Below are positions 31,963 through 40,238 of a stretch of DNA of 64,000 nucleotides, piece by piece. Under the pieces are notes generated by a model. The model had not been told where the DNA came from. It worked only from the letters and a program-made list of their open reading frames with translations, and did not search any database. The number at the start of each line of letters is the position of its first letter. Position 1 is the first letter of the stretch. The translations under genes were made by a program, and so were the position numbers. This DNA is from QANA01 sp963665505. Its GTDB lineage: Bacteria; Bacillota; Clostridia; Christensenellales; Christensenellaceae. Location of the stretch: NCBI GenBank assembly GCA_963665505.1, contig OY762275.1:1178001-1242000 (forward strand). Reading direction: 5' to 3'.

Positions 31963-32038
31963 TGGTGCGTCATCAGGGACTCGAACCCTGGACACCCTGA
32001 TTAAGAGTCAGGTGCTCTCCCAACTGAGCTAATGACGC
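31963..32038 (-). tRNA. tRNA-Lys (anticodon CTT)
   Basis: 76 bases with encoded CCA. Acceptor GCGTCAT/ATGACGC, D-arm TAGCTCAGTTGG, anticodon stem CCTGA/TCAGG with loop CTCTTAA, T-arm GGTTCGAGTCC. Confidence 0.95.
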
Positions 32039-32043
32039 ATTTT

Positions 32044-32117
32044 TGGAGCGGGTGATGGGAATCGAACCCACGTAGCCAGCTTGGAAGGCTGGAACTCTAC
32101 CATTGAGCTACACCCGC
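32044..32117 (-). tRNA. tRNA-Gly (anticodon TCC)
   Basis: 74 bases with encoded CCA. Acceptor GCGGGTG/CACCCGC, anticodon stem CCAGC/GCTGG with loop CTTCCAA, T-arm GGTTCGATTCC. Five bases from tRNA-Lys, so one transcript. Confidence 0.95.
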
Positions 32118-32238
32118 GTGTCAGCAAGCCAGCATATGAAAAATCCCCTGTCACAGCCGCTTTTCAGCGACGTCCTTTATTATATATTTTTGCTTTTGAG
32201 TTGTCAATAGAAAGTCTTTTAGCGCTTTGCAGGCCGTT

Positions 32239-33279
32239 TTACAAAGACCAGCCCAGTATCTGGCGCAGCGATTTGCGCGTATGTTTCTCCCGCCCGACGA
32301 GAGGCTCTGCATGCAACAGCGAGCTCAGCACAGATTCCTCTACGCATTCACAGACCGCGCGGAAGGGGATGTCCATATAATCTTCATGCAGGAAACTGCC
32401 TTGCAGCAAAGGCGTATCGGCGAAATGGGGGACCGGGTTAGCGGTACTGAAGGCGAGGACGATCTCTCCGCTGCCATTGCCAGTGATACCGCCCGTGCGC
32501 GCGAGGCCATTCTGGGCGCGGCGTGAGATGCGCAAAAGCTGGCGATACGACAAGGGGGCGTCGGTAGCCAATACAATGATAACGGAACCTTTATCCGGTT
32601 CGGCCGGCAGGGAGAGCGTATGTTCGCCGATTCTTTCCCCGCAGATGGTGAGGTCGTGGAAGGCCCCGAAATTGGTCAGGAGCAATGCGCCCAGGGTATA
32701 GTGCCCGCCGCCCAGGTCCATTATGCGGGAAGCTGAGCCGATTCCGCCTTTGAGGGAATAGCAGTTCATGCCTGTGCCGGCCCCGACGGCTCCTTCCGCA
32801 AAGTCTCCGGAGGCGGCTGCAAGGGCGGCAAAAGCGTCCTGTTCGCTGATCGGCATCGAGCGGATCGTATTTAAATACCCGTCGTTGCATTCCAGCACAA
32901 GCGGATTTACCGTCCCGGTCGTAAGGCCGATCTCGGGGTTGCGTGCCAGCATATAGTTGATCAGCGCGTTCATGCACGTTCCCACGGCAAAGGTATTGCT
33001 CAGCAGGATCGGTGTTTCCAGCGTGCCCAGTTCGTTCACCTGCGTCAACCCCACGCTTTTCCCAAACCCGTTGATGACGTGCGCCGCCGCGGGAAGCTTA
33101 TGGCGGAACAGGTTATCTTTCCGGGGCAATATCGCGGTGACGCCTGTAAATATGCCTGCGTCCGCCCGGCGGATTGTCCTGTGCCCGACCGTCACACCGG
33201 GCACGTCCGTAATTAGATTTTTATTACCACATGCCATGCTGCGCTTAAGCTTTATACGTTTTTCGTTCTGTATGCCCAT
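32239..33279 (-). CDS. P1 family peptidase (DmpA/L-aminopeptidase D-esterase-like)
   Basis: 346 residues of the Ntn-type DmpA family: ITDVPGVTVGH at the start, GLTTGTVNPLVLECNDG, GAVGAGTGMNCYSLKGGIGS, and GNGSGEIVLAFSTAN, where self-cleavage between Gly and Ser produces the active N-terminal Ser. Family members act on N-terminal residues or D-amino-acid amides. The ATG at 33279 has GGGAG upstream; an internal Met (MACGNK) is an alternative. Stands alone. No signal peptide. Confidence 0.92.
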   Translation of the reverse strand: MGIQNEKRIKLKRSMACGNKNLITDVPGVTVGHRTIRRADAGIFTGVTAILPRKDNLFRHKLPAAAHVINGFGKSVGLTQVNELGTLETPILLSNTFAVGTCMNALINYMLARNPEIGLTTGTVNPLVLECNDGYLNTIRSMPISEQDAFAALAAASGDFAEGAVGAGTGMNCYSLKGGIGSASRIMDLGGGHYTLGALLLTNFGAFHDLTICGERIGEHTLSLPAEPDKGSVIIVLATDAPLSYRQLLRISRRAQNGLARTGGITGNGSGEIVLAFSTANPVPHFADTPLLQGSFLHEDYMDIPFRAVCECVEESVLSSLLHAEPLVGREKHTRKSLRQILGWSL

Positions 33280-33690
33280 AGGTACACGCTCCCGGAAACA
33301 ATACCCTTATTATAGCATACCGGAGATTTGTTTTACATTAAGATAGGCACTAAAAAAGCACTCCTATGGGAGGCAGTGCTTTTAAAAGTTAACATCTTCT
33401 GTTTTTATTGATTTGACTAAAAAGACAGAAAAAGAGGGATAGACATTTGATTGCCTTGTTTTTTTCTTGCCTCCATGGTTTGCAGGAAGACGGCGTATTA
33501 CAGAGTACAGCGCTCGCTTTTGCGGAAAACGTCAGCGGAAAGCGGATGCACAGCATCTGTTCCACCATATAGGTGTTCCCTGGAATTTGAGGAGAGCAGG
33601 GCTGAAAATGGAGCTTGCCGAATATGTACTTTTATTACGTTGGTTACAATATGTAACTCTGCCAATAAAGCCGGGCAGGAAAGAAATATA
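33280..33690. other. Non-coding or decayed region before lipB
   Basis: About 410 bases. A terminator-like hairpin AAAAGCACT/AGTGCTTTT lies at 33353-33384. From 33450 to 33690 the sequence has a GC content and codon-like texture of former coding DNA, with two overlapping frames (33451-33696 and 33467-33724) that match nothing I know and have no ribosome sites. A decayed gene is possible. Confidence 0.4.
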
Positions 33691-33720
33691 TTGTAACAAC
33701 GGGCAAAAGTTTGTTATAAT
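33691..33720 (+). promoter_or_regulatory. Promoter of lipB-lipA
   Basis: TTGTAA (33691-33696), an 18-base spacer, TATAAT (33715-33720). Confidence 0.65.
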
Positions 33721-33772
33721 TTAGAAAATACGTCGCGCCGGAACTTTTGCGCGTTGGGTCTGGAGGATGAGG

Positions 33773-34495
33773 ATGTCCCTTGCTGCGGTTCTGTTGGGAC
33801 GTATGGGATATGCGGAAGCGCTTGCCCTGCAGGAAAAATTAGTCGCCCTGCGGCAGCAGCAACGTATCCCGGATACGTTGCTGCTGGTAGAACATCCGCC
33901 CGTCCTGACGGTCGGTAGGGGCGGCAAGCAGGAAAATATCCTTGTTCCCCAAACGTTCATCCGGGAAGCCGGCGTATCCGTCTACCCTGTGACGCGCGGG
34001 GGAGACGTGACTTACCATGGGCCGGGGCAGATCGTCGGATACCCGATCCTCGATCTGAAAGCGCGGGGCATCGGCATCCGCGCCTATGTCTGGGATATCG
34101 AGGAGGTTTTTATCCGCTTGCTTGCGCGGGAATTCGGGATAGAAGCGCACCGTGAAACCAAGAAATATACAGGCGTATGGGTGGGCAACGCTAAGATCAC
34201 CGCGATCGGGATCGCTGTGCAGCGGTGGGTGAGCATGCATGGGTTTGCTTTCAATGTGAATACCGACTTGTCTCATTTTGGCTGGATCCGTCCGTGCGGG
34301 ATTACGGACAGAGGCGTGACCTCGTTACAGAGGATTCTGGGCAAAAAGCAGAACCTGGAAAAAGTAGACCGGATGGTCTTATCCTACTTTGGGCAGGTAT
34401 TCAAGGAGTTGCCCAAAGTCGTGGATATCTCGGAATTACTGGGAGGTGAGCCGTTTGGAGAAAAAGACACCGCAACGCAAACCGGACTGGCTTAG
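33773..34495 (+). CDS. lipB: Octanoyltransferase
   Basis: 240 residues; moves octanoyl from acyl-carrier protein to lipoyl-domain lysines. The family motifs RGGDVTYHGPGQ, GNAKITAIGI (catalytic Lys) and RPCGITDRGVTSL (catalytic Cys) are present. Two ATGs are close; 33773 has six bases to GGAGG whereas the one at 33767 overlaps the site, so 33773 is preferred. It overlaps lipA by about 40 bases, and the two supply lipoate to pyruvate or glycine-cleavage complexes. Confidence 0.95.
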   Translation: MSLAAVLLGRMGYAEALALQEKLVALRQQQRIPDTLLLVEHPPVLTVGRGGKQENILVPQTFIREAGVSVYPVTRGGDVTYHGPGQIVGYPILDLKARGIGIRAYVWDIEEVFIRLLAREFGIEAHRETKKYTGVWVGNAKITAIGIAVQRWVSMHGFAFNVNTDLSHFGWIRPCGITDRGVTSLQRILGKKQNLEKVDRMVLSYFGQVFKELPKVVDISELLGGEPFGEKDTATQTGLA

Positions 34496-35321
34496 AATAA
34501 AGATACAGACGGGGGAAAAGCAGCAGCAGGTCATGGAACTGATGCAGAGTCTGTCTCTGCATACGGTATGCGGGGAAGCAAATTGCCCCAATCTGATGGA
34601 ATGCTTCGGGAGAGGTACGGCGGCTTTTATGATCCTGGGCCGGTATTGTACGCGCAACTGCACGTTCTGCTGTGTGGAAAAAAATGTTCCGCTGCCGCCG
34701 GACGAAGAAGAACCGGCACATGTGGCGCATGCGGTGCGGCAGTTGGGGCTGAAGCATGTCGTGGTCACATCCGTCACCAGGGACGACTTGCCGGACGGGG
34801 GCGCCGCGCATTTTGCCAGGACGATCGAAGAGATACGCCGGCAGGATCCGCAGGTGGTCATAGAAGTGTTGATCCCGGATTTTAAGGGGGATCCTTCGGC
34901 GCTGGCGACGGTCCTGGCGGCACGGCCGCATATCCTCAACCATAATGTGGAGACGGTGCCGCGGCTTTATCCGGAAGTACGGCCAATGGCAGTATACGAA
35001 AGGTCGATAGGCCTGCTTGCTTCCGTAAAGAAGAGCGTCCCCGCTATGTATACGAAATCCGGATTCATGCTGGGATTGGGCGAAACGGGGGCTGAAGTGC
35101 GGGCGCTCCTTGCGGATCTGCGCAAAGCAGGGTGCGATTTTCTGACGATCGGGCAGTATCTGGCTCCTTCTAAAAAACATCACCCGGTCGTGGAATATGT
35201 CCATCCTTCCATATTTGCAGAATATAAAGAAATTGCGCTTTCCCTGGGTTTTCTATATGTCTCTTCCGGTCCGCTGGTTCGAAGCTCCTATCAGGCGGAT
35301 AAGGCGGCAGAGTATATGTGA
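34455..35321 (+). CDS. lipA: Lipoyl synthase
   Basis: 288 residues; a radical SAM enzyme inserting two sulfurs into octanoyl chains. It has the auxiliary cluster motif C-x4-C-x5-C (CGEANCPNLMEC), the radical SAM CTRNCTFCCV and the C-terminal RSSY serine ligand. The start TTG at 34455 follows GGGAGGTGA inside the end of lipB; it gives the family-like MEKKTPQRKPDWLR. Translationally coupled to lipB. Confidence 0.95.
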   Translation: MEKKTPQRKPDWLRIKIQTGEKQQQVMELMQSLSLHTVCGEANCPNLMECFGRGTAAFMILGRYCTRNCTFCCVEKNVPLPPDEEEPAHVAHAVRQLGLKHVVVTSVTRDDLPDGGAAHFARTIEEIRRQDPQVVIEVLIPDFKGDPSALATVLAARPHILNHNVETVPRLYPEVRPMAVYERSIGLLASVKKSVPAMYTKSGFMLGLGETGAEVRALLADLRKAGCDFLTIGQYLAPSKKHHPVVEYVHPSIFAEYKEIALSLGFLYVSSGPLVRSSYQADKAAEYM

Positions 35322-35384
35322 ATGCCGCACCGGACTCGTTTTCAGGCGATGTTGCCCCGGCTTTCCAACGGGGGGACGCAAGCA

Positions 35385-35420
35385 AAAAGCAACAGCTGTA
35401 TATACAGCTGTTGCTTTTTT
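35385..35420 (+). terminator. Terminator of lipBA
   Basis: AAAAAGCAACAGCTGTA/TATACAGCTGTTGCTTTTTT, a long perfect hairpin with a T-run. Confidence 0.93.
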
Positions 35421-35438
35421 AAAGATTTTGTGTATAAT
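35411..35438 (+). promoter_or_regulatory. Promoter of niaR-nadABC
   Basis: TTGCTT (35411-35416), inside the lipA terminator arm, a 16-base spacer and TATAAT (35433-35438). NiaR probably binds near here; I cannot point to a certain operator. Confidence 0.6.
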
Positions 35439-35486
35439 AGGGGAAAAGACCTGCGTCTTTAAAAGATTTGGGAGAAGTGTGTTTTC

Positions 35487-36002
35487 GTGAAAGCAAACAA
35501 TCGACGCAAAAAAATACTGAGTATTATCAGGAAGTCCGCCATCCCCGTGACGGGCAAAGAGCTCGCCGCCCTGTTGCAGGTCACCAGGCAGGTGATCGTA
35601 CAGGATATCGCGCTCCTGCGCGCGGAAGGAGAGGCTGTATTTGCGACTTCTTCCGGTTATCTGCTGGTGGATTCCGCTTTTCAAAAACGCCCGATCAAAG
35701 TTTTTACCTGCCGGCACAAGACGTTGGAGGAGGCGGAAAAGGAATTGATGATCATCGTGCAGAACGGCGGCCGGGTACGCGACGTGATCATTGAACACCC
35801 GATCTACGGGGAAATCACGGGCGCGCTGATGATCGATACGCCTGCCGCCGTAAAAAATCTCATTGAGCGCCTGCGCAGGAAAGATTCGCTGATGCTTTCT
35901 TCCATTACGGACGGGGCTCATATGCATACGGTCGATGCAAAGACCGCCGAATCTTTGGAGATGATTGAGGCGAATTTGCAGGAAGCCGGGATACTTATTT
36001 GA
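35487..36002 (+). CDS. niaR: NAD biosynthesis repressor NiaR
   Basis: 171 residues: an N-terminal HTH_11 winged helix (ILSIIRKSAIPVTGKELAAL) and a C-terminal 3H domain with its three conserved His (VIIEHPIYG, DGAHMHTVD), which binds nicotinate and a metal. In Firmicutes NiaR represses nad genes when niacin is present; its place directly ahead of nadA-nadB-nadC fits. The start is GTG at 35487 with GGGAGAAG upstream. Confidence 0.92.
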   Translation: MKANNRRKKILSIIRKSAIPVTGKELAALLQVTRQVIVQDIALLRAEGEAVFATSSGYLLVDSAFQKRPIKVFTCRHKTLEEAEKELMIIVQNGGRVRDVIIEHPIYGEITGALMIDTPAAVKNLIERLRRKDSLMLSSITDGAHMHTVDAKTAESLEMIEANLQEAGILI

Positions 36003-36047
36003 TGTTTACACAGAATAAAATAACAAAAGAATGAAGGGGAAAACATT

Positions 36048-36956
36048 TTGCAGAATCCAAACATACTCGAACGCATACGAGGACTGAAAAAGGAACGCAA
36101 TGCAGTGCTGCTTGCGCATTTGTATCAACTGCCGGAAATCCAGGACATCGCCGATTTCGTCGGGGATTCTTTGGATCTCAGCCGCAAGGCAAGGGAAACG
36201 CAAGCCGACGTGATCGTTTTTTGCGGGGTCCGGTTCATGGCAGAGACGGCGAAAATCTTAAACCCGGGCAAAACCGTGCTGCTGCCCAGGAAAAACGCAG
36301 GTTGCCCTATGGCCGATACGATCACGCCCGAGGATATCGCGCGCCTGAAACAACGACATCCGGGGGCTGCGGTCGTGTGTTATGTGAATTCCAGCGCGGG
36401 GACGAAAGCGCTGAGCGATATATGCTGCACCTCTTCCAATGCGGTAAAAATCACCGCTTCGCTAAAAGAAAAAGAGATCATCTTTGTGCCGGATAAAAAC
36501 CTGGGGCAATATGTCGCGCGGTTTTTACCGGAAAAACACGTGATCCTCTGGGACGGTTCCTGTCCTGTCCACGATTCCGTTTCCGTGGCGGATGTGCAAA
36601 AGGCGCAGGCCGCCTTTCCGGGTGCGCCGGTGCTGGCACACCCCGAATGCAGGCCGGAAGTATTGGCCCTGGCAGATTTTACCGGCAGTACGTCGCAGAT
36701 CATCGACTATGCCGTACAGTCCGAGCAGCAGGCGTTCATCATCCTCACGGAAAGCGGCGTGCTGCACCGTCTGCGGCAGGTGTGCCCGGGAAAACAATTC
36801 TATATGCTGCATCCGGCGATGGTTTGCCCGGATATGAAAGTCACGACGCTTTCTGATGTCTATGATGCGCTTTATGAAATGCAGTATCCCGTCGAATTGG
36901 ACAAACGGGTGATCGGGCAGGCGGCTGTCTGCCTGGATCGAATGCTTGCGGTCTGA
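36048..36956 (+). CDS. nadA: Quinolinate synthase
   Basis: 302 residues; condenses iminoaspartate and dihydroxyacetone phosphate to quinolinate using a 4Fe-4S cluster. The cluster cysteines are in VFCGVRFMAETAK, SDICCTSSNAV and AHPECRPEV. The start is TTG at 36048 after GAAGGGGA; no ATG fits the family start. Works with NadB, next in the operon. Confidence 0.95.
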   Translation: MQNPNILERIRGLKKERNAVLLAHLYQLPEIQDIADFVGDSLDLSRKARETQADVIVFCGVRFMAETAKILNPGKTVLLPRKNAGCPMADTITPEDIARLKQRHPGAAVVCYVNSSAGTKALSDICCTSSNAVKITASLKEKEIIFVPDKNLGQYVARFLPEKHVILWDGSCPVHDSVSVADVQKAQAAFPGAPVLAHPECRPEVLALADFTGSTSQIIDYAVQSEQQAFIILTESGVLHRLRQVCPGKQFYMLHPAMVCPDMKVTTLSDVYDALYEMQYPVELDKRVIGQAAVCLDRMLAV

Positions 36957-36971
36957 GGGAAAGGCGGGAAC

Positions 36972-38567
36972 ATGAAAACACATATGTTTCATTGTACGAT
37001 AGAAGACGCGGCCCGTGTGGATGCGGATGTCGTGATCGTGGGCAGCGGAGTGGCTGGCATCTATACCGCCCTGAACCTGGACCCGTGTTTGCGTTGCGTG
37101 GTGTTGAACAAAGCCGGTAAGCAGCACAGCAATTCCATGTATGCGCAGGGCGGGATCGCTACGGTGATCTCCGACAACAGGCAACAGGACGATCCCGAAC
37201 AACATCTGGCGGACACGCTGACGGCGGGCGCAGGCTTATGCGACGAAAAAGCCGTCCGCATCCTGGTAGGGGAAGCGTGGAGCAATATACAGCAGCTGAT
37301 CCGTTTGCAGGTTCCCTTCGATACCAATGCCGACGGCAATCTGTTGCTGACACGGGAAGGCGGGCATCATAAAAACCGTATTTTACATTGCGGCGGGGAC
37401 GCGACTGGTCTGTACATGACAAGAAGTCTGCTGGCGGCCGCCGCAAAAAGGGAAAATATAAAAATATATGACGATATCTTTCTTTCGGATATCCTGCTGG
37501 ATCAGAACGACCGTGTGTGCGGTGTGCTTGCGCTGGATGAAGACGAGCGGCCCTGTTATTTTTCCGCACCCGTGGTCGTGATCGCTTCGGGCGGTATCGG
37601 TCGGGTATACCGGAAGAGTACGAACGCGATCTGTGCGACCGGCGACGGCATCGCAGCCGCCAGTCGGGCCGGCGCGGCGCTGAAGGGGATGGAATTCGTA
37701 CAGTTCCATCCAACGGCATTGCTGCAACCCGCCGCAGACGGACGCTACTTCCTGATTTCCGAAGCCCTGCGGGGCGAAGGCGCGATCCTGCGGGATAGCG
37801 AAGGACGGGCGTTTATGCAGGGCGTGCACCCGCTGGCCGATCTGGCGCCCCGGGACATCGTATCCCGCGCCATCGTGGAAGAAATGCGTCGGCAAAATTT
37901 TTCCCACGTGTTTTTGGATACTACGAACAGGCCGCGGGAATTTCTGGAGAAACGTTTCCCCACGATCTTTTTCGAATGCCTGCACCGGGGGTTGGATATT
38001 TCCCGCGAATGGATCCCCGTTTTGCCGGTGCAGCATTATTTTATGGGCGGTATTCGGACCGATACAGACGCCAGGACCAATCTGGATGGCCTTTACGCCT
38101 GCGGGGAAGCAGCCTGTACGGGGGTGCACGGGGCAAACAGACTGGCCAGCAATTCGCTGCTGGAATGCCTGGTCTTTGGCAGGCGGTGTGCGCGGCATAT
38201 CAACGGATCTGACCTTTCGCCGCGTAAAGCCCCGGTTTTTGCGGATTTTACCGGAAAAAAAGAGAAACAACCCGATTTTCAGGCATATAGCCGGGAGATC
38301 CGCACGTTGATGACGCAGAAATGCGGAATCATACGCAATGGAAAAGAACTAAGGGAGGCGGCCGACCGGATCCGGGAGATACTGGACCGGCTGCATGGGC
38401 TGGAACTTTCCACCAAGCAGGGTCAGGAAGCGTATAACCGGGCGATGATCGCGCAGGCTGTCCTGCGGGCAAGCCTGCTGCGCAAAGAAAGCGTGGGCGC
38501 GCATTACAGGAGCGACGACCCATCCATAGGAGGGAACGAACATGCTGCATTTATTTTTGCAAGATGA
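36972..38567 (+). CDS. nadB: L-aspartate oxidase
   Basis: 531 residues; an FAD enzyme making iminoaspartate for NadA. It shows the dinucleotide fold VIVGSGVAGIYTAL, the substrate region NSMYAQGGIA, EFVQFHPTAL, RGEGAILRD and GLYACGEAACTGVHGANRLA of the succinate dehydrogenase/fumarate reductase flavoprotein family. 15 bases after nadA; overlaps nadC by 26 bases. In an anaerobe fumarate rather than oxygen is the likely electron acceptor. Confidence 0.96.
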   Translation: MKTHMFHCTIEDAARVDADVVIVGSGVAGIYTALNLDPCLRCVVLNKAGKQHSNSMYAQGGIATVISDNRQQDDPEQHLADTLTAGAGLCDEKAVRILVGEAWSNIQQLIRLQVPFDTNADGNLLLTREGGHHKNRILHCGGDATGLYMTRSLLAAAAKRENIKIYDDIFLSDILLDQNDRVCGVLALDEDERPCYFSAPVVVIASGGIGRVYRKSTNAICATGDGIAAASRAGAALKGMEFVQFHPTALLQPAADGRYFLISEALRGEGAILRDSEGRAFMQGVHPLADLAPRDIVSRAIVEEMRRQNFSHVFLDTTNRPREFLEKRFPTIFFECLHRGLDISREWIPVLPVQHYFMGGIRTDTDARTNLDGLYACGEAACTGVHGANRLASNSLLECLVFGRRCARHINGSDLSPRKAPVFADFTGKKEKQPDFQAYSREIRTLMTQKCGIIRNGKELREAADRIREILDRLHGLELSTKQGQEAYNRAMIAQAVLRASLLRKESVGAHYRSDDPSIGGNEHAAFIFAR

Positions 38568-39381
38568 TTGCATCCGGCGGGCGCTGGAAGAAGACATCGG
38601 CCAGGGGGATATCACGACGGTATCCACGGTACCGGCGGATAAAGTGATCCGCGGGCGTTTTATCGCCAAAGAAGAGGGCGTGATCTGCGGGTTTCCCGTC
38701 GCAGAGCGTGTTTTTGCGTTGCTCGACGATGCCGTGCAGATCAAATTGCATACGCAGGAAGGTCGTCGGGTGAAAAAAGGGGATGTCATCGCGGAGATCG
38801 AAGGTCCCGCGCAAAGTATCCTGATGGGCGAGCGGGTCGCGCTGAATTTTTTGCAGCGGCTCAGCGGGATCGCCACGCATACCCAGGCAGCCGTACGGCA
38901 GGTCGCGGGAACGAAAGCGCGCATCACCGATACGCGCAAGACCACCCCCGGGCTGCGCAGTTTGGAAAAGTATGCGGTACGTATCGGCGGAGGTGCCAAC
39001 CATCGGTTCAATCTGGCGGACGGGATCCTGATCAAGGACAACCATATCGCCGCTGCAGGCGGGATATGCCCGGCCGTTACCCAGGCGAGAAAAGCGGCAA
39101 CCCATATGCTCAAAATAGAAGTGGAAGTGGAAACGTTCGCACAGATCGAAGAAGCGCTGCAATGCGGGGCGGATATCATCATGCTGGACAATATGCCGAT
39201 AGAGGATATGAAAAAAGCGGTGGATATCATCGGCGGATGCGCACTGGTAGAGGCTTCGGGCAATATGGGGGATAAAGACCTGCTCGCCGTGGCGGAAACC
39301 GGCGTGGACATCATTTCCATCGGCGCGCTGACGCATACGGTCCGGGCCATGGATATCAGCCTGCGGTTTGCCGCTTTCTGA
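38542..39381 (+). CDS. nadC: Nicotinate-nucleotide pyrophosphorylase (carboxylating)
   Basis: 279 residues; converts quinolinate and PRPP to nicotinate mononucleotide. The motifs EEDIGQGDITT, RKTTPGLRSLEKYAV, GGGANHRFNLADGILIKDNH and VEASGNM are complete. AGGAGGG within the end of nadB serves its ATG; last gene of the niaR-nadABC operon. Confidence 0.96.
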   Translation: MLHLFLQDDCIRRALEEDIGQGDITTVSTVPADKVIRGRFIAKEEGVICGFPVAERVFALLDDAVQIKLHTQEGRRVKKGDVIAEIEGPAQSILMGERVALNFLQRLSGIATHTQAAVRQVAGTKARITDTRKTTPGLRSLEKYAVRIGGGANHRFNLADGILIKDNHIAAAGGICPAVTQARKAATHMLKIEVEVETFAQIEEALQCGADIIMLDNMPIEDMKKAVDIIGGCALVEASGNMGDKDLLAVAETGVDIISIGALTHTVRAMDISLRFAAF

Positions 39382-39402
39382 AAAACCTGGTTTGATCAAA
39401 TT

Positions 39403-39438
39403 AAAGCAGCCGTCCTTTCGTTAAGGAGCGGCTGCTTT
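39403..39438. terminator. Bidirectional terminator between nadC and trpA
   Basis: AAAGCAGCCGTCCTT/AAGGAGCGGCTGCTTT with a CGTT loop between convergent operons. Confidence 0.92.
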
Positions 39439-39452
39439 ATTTGTTCTTGGGT

Positions 39453-40238
39453 TTAGAGAGAGCCTGCGCGCTCCACCGCGTCTTTCATACCGCGTACATA
39501 TCGAAACAATGGTTTTTCCGCTTCCGTCCCGTACTTCGCGATAAGGTCCACGATCGCGCTGCCCACAATGGCACCGTCCGAAAGGCGGGCCATCGCTTCC
39601 GCCTGTCCGGGGGTATGGATGCCGAAGCCGATGGCGATAGGCAAGTCGGTTTCTTTCCGGATGATTTCTATGATCGTTCCCAGGTCGGTGGTGATCTCGC
39701 TGCGTGTGCCCGTTACCCCCATTGAGGAGACGAGGTACATGAACCCGGCCGCGTCTTTGGCGATGTGCCGGATGCGCTGCCTGGAAGTGGGCGCGATCAG
39801 CGAAATGACGTCCACGCCGTGTGCGGCCGCTGTTGCGGCTATTTCGTCTTTTTCCTCATAGGGCATATCGGGGACGATGATACCGTCCACCCCCAGCGCT
39901 TCACAGCGGGAAAAGAACGCCGTATACCCGTAGCGGAACACCGGGTTCAGGTAGGTAAGGAACACAAGGGGGATATTGCTTTTTTCGCGTACTGCGGCTG
40001 CGATGGAGAACACGCCTTCCGTATCCATGCCGGCCTTTAGCGCGCGGATATTGGCCGCCTGTATGGTCGGGCCTTCGGCGATCGGGTCTGAAAAGGGAAT
40101 CCCGATCTCGATGAGGTCCGCCCCGGCCTTTTCCATCGCCAGGATGTAGTCTACCGTCTTTTGTGCGGACGGATCGCCCGCCGTGAGGAACCCGATAAAG
40201 GCCTTATGGCCCGCAAATGCTCTTTTGATCTTACTCAT
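39453..40238 (-). CDS. trpA: Tryptophan synthase alpha chain
   Basis: 261 residues; cleaves indole-3-glycerol phosphate to indole. It has the alpha-subunit signature LIEIGIPFSDPIAEGPTIQ with the catalytic Glu, the second acid in GIIVPDMPYEE, and GFGIHTPGQAEAM near the end. Its start overlaps trpB by eight bases, the last gene of the trp operon in transcription order E-G-D-C-F-B-A. Confidence 0.97.
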   Translation of the reverse strand: MSKIKRAFAGHKAFIGFLTAGDPSAQKTVDYILAMEKAGADLIEIGIPFSDPIAEGPTIQAANIRALKAGMDTEGVFSIAAAVREKSNIPLVFLTYLNPVFRYGYTAFFSRCEALGVDGIIVPDMPYEEKDEIAATAAAHGVDVISLIAPTSRQRIRHIAKDAAGFMYLVSSMGVTGTRSEITTDLGTIIEIIRKETDLPIAIGFGIHTPGQAEAMARLSDGAIVGSAIVDLIAKYGTEAEKPLFRYVRGMKDAVERAGSL

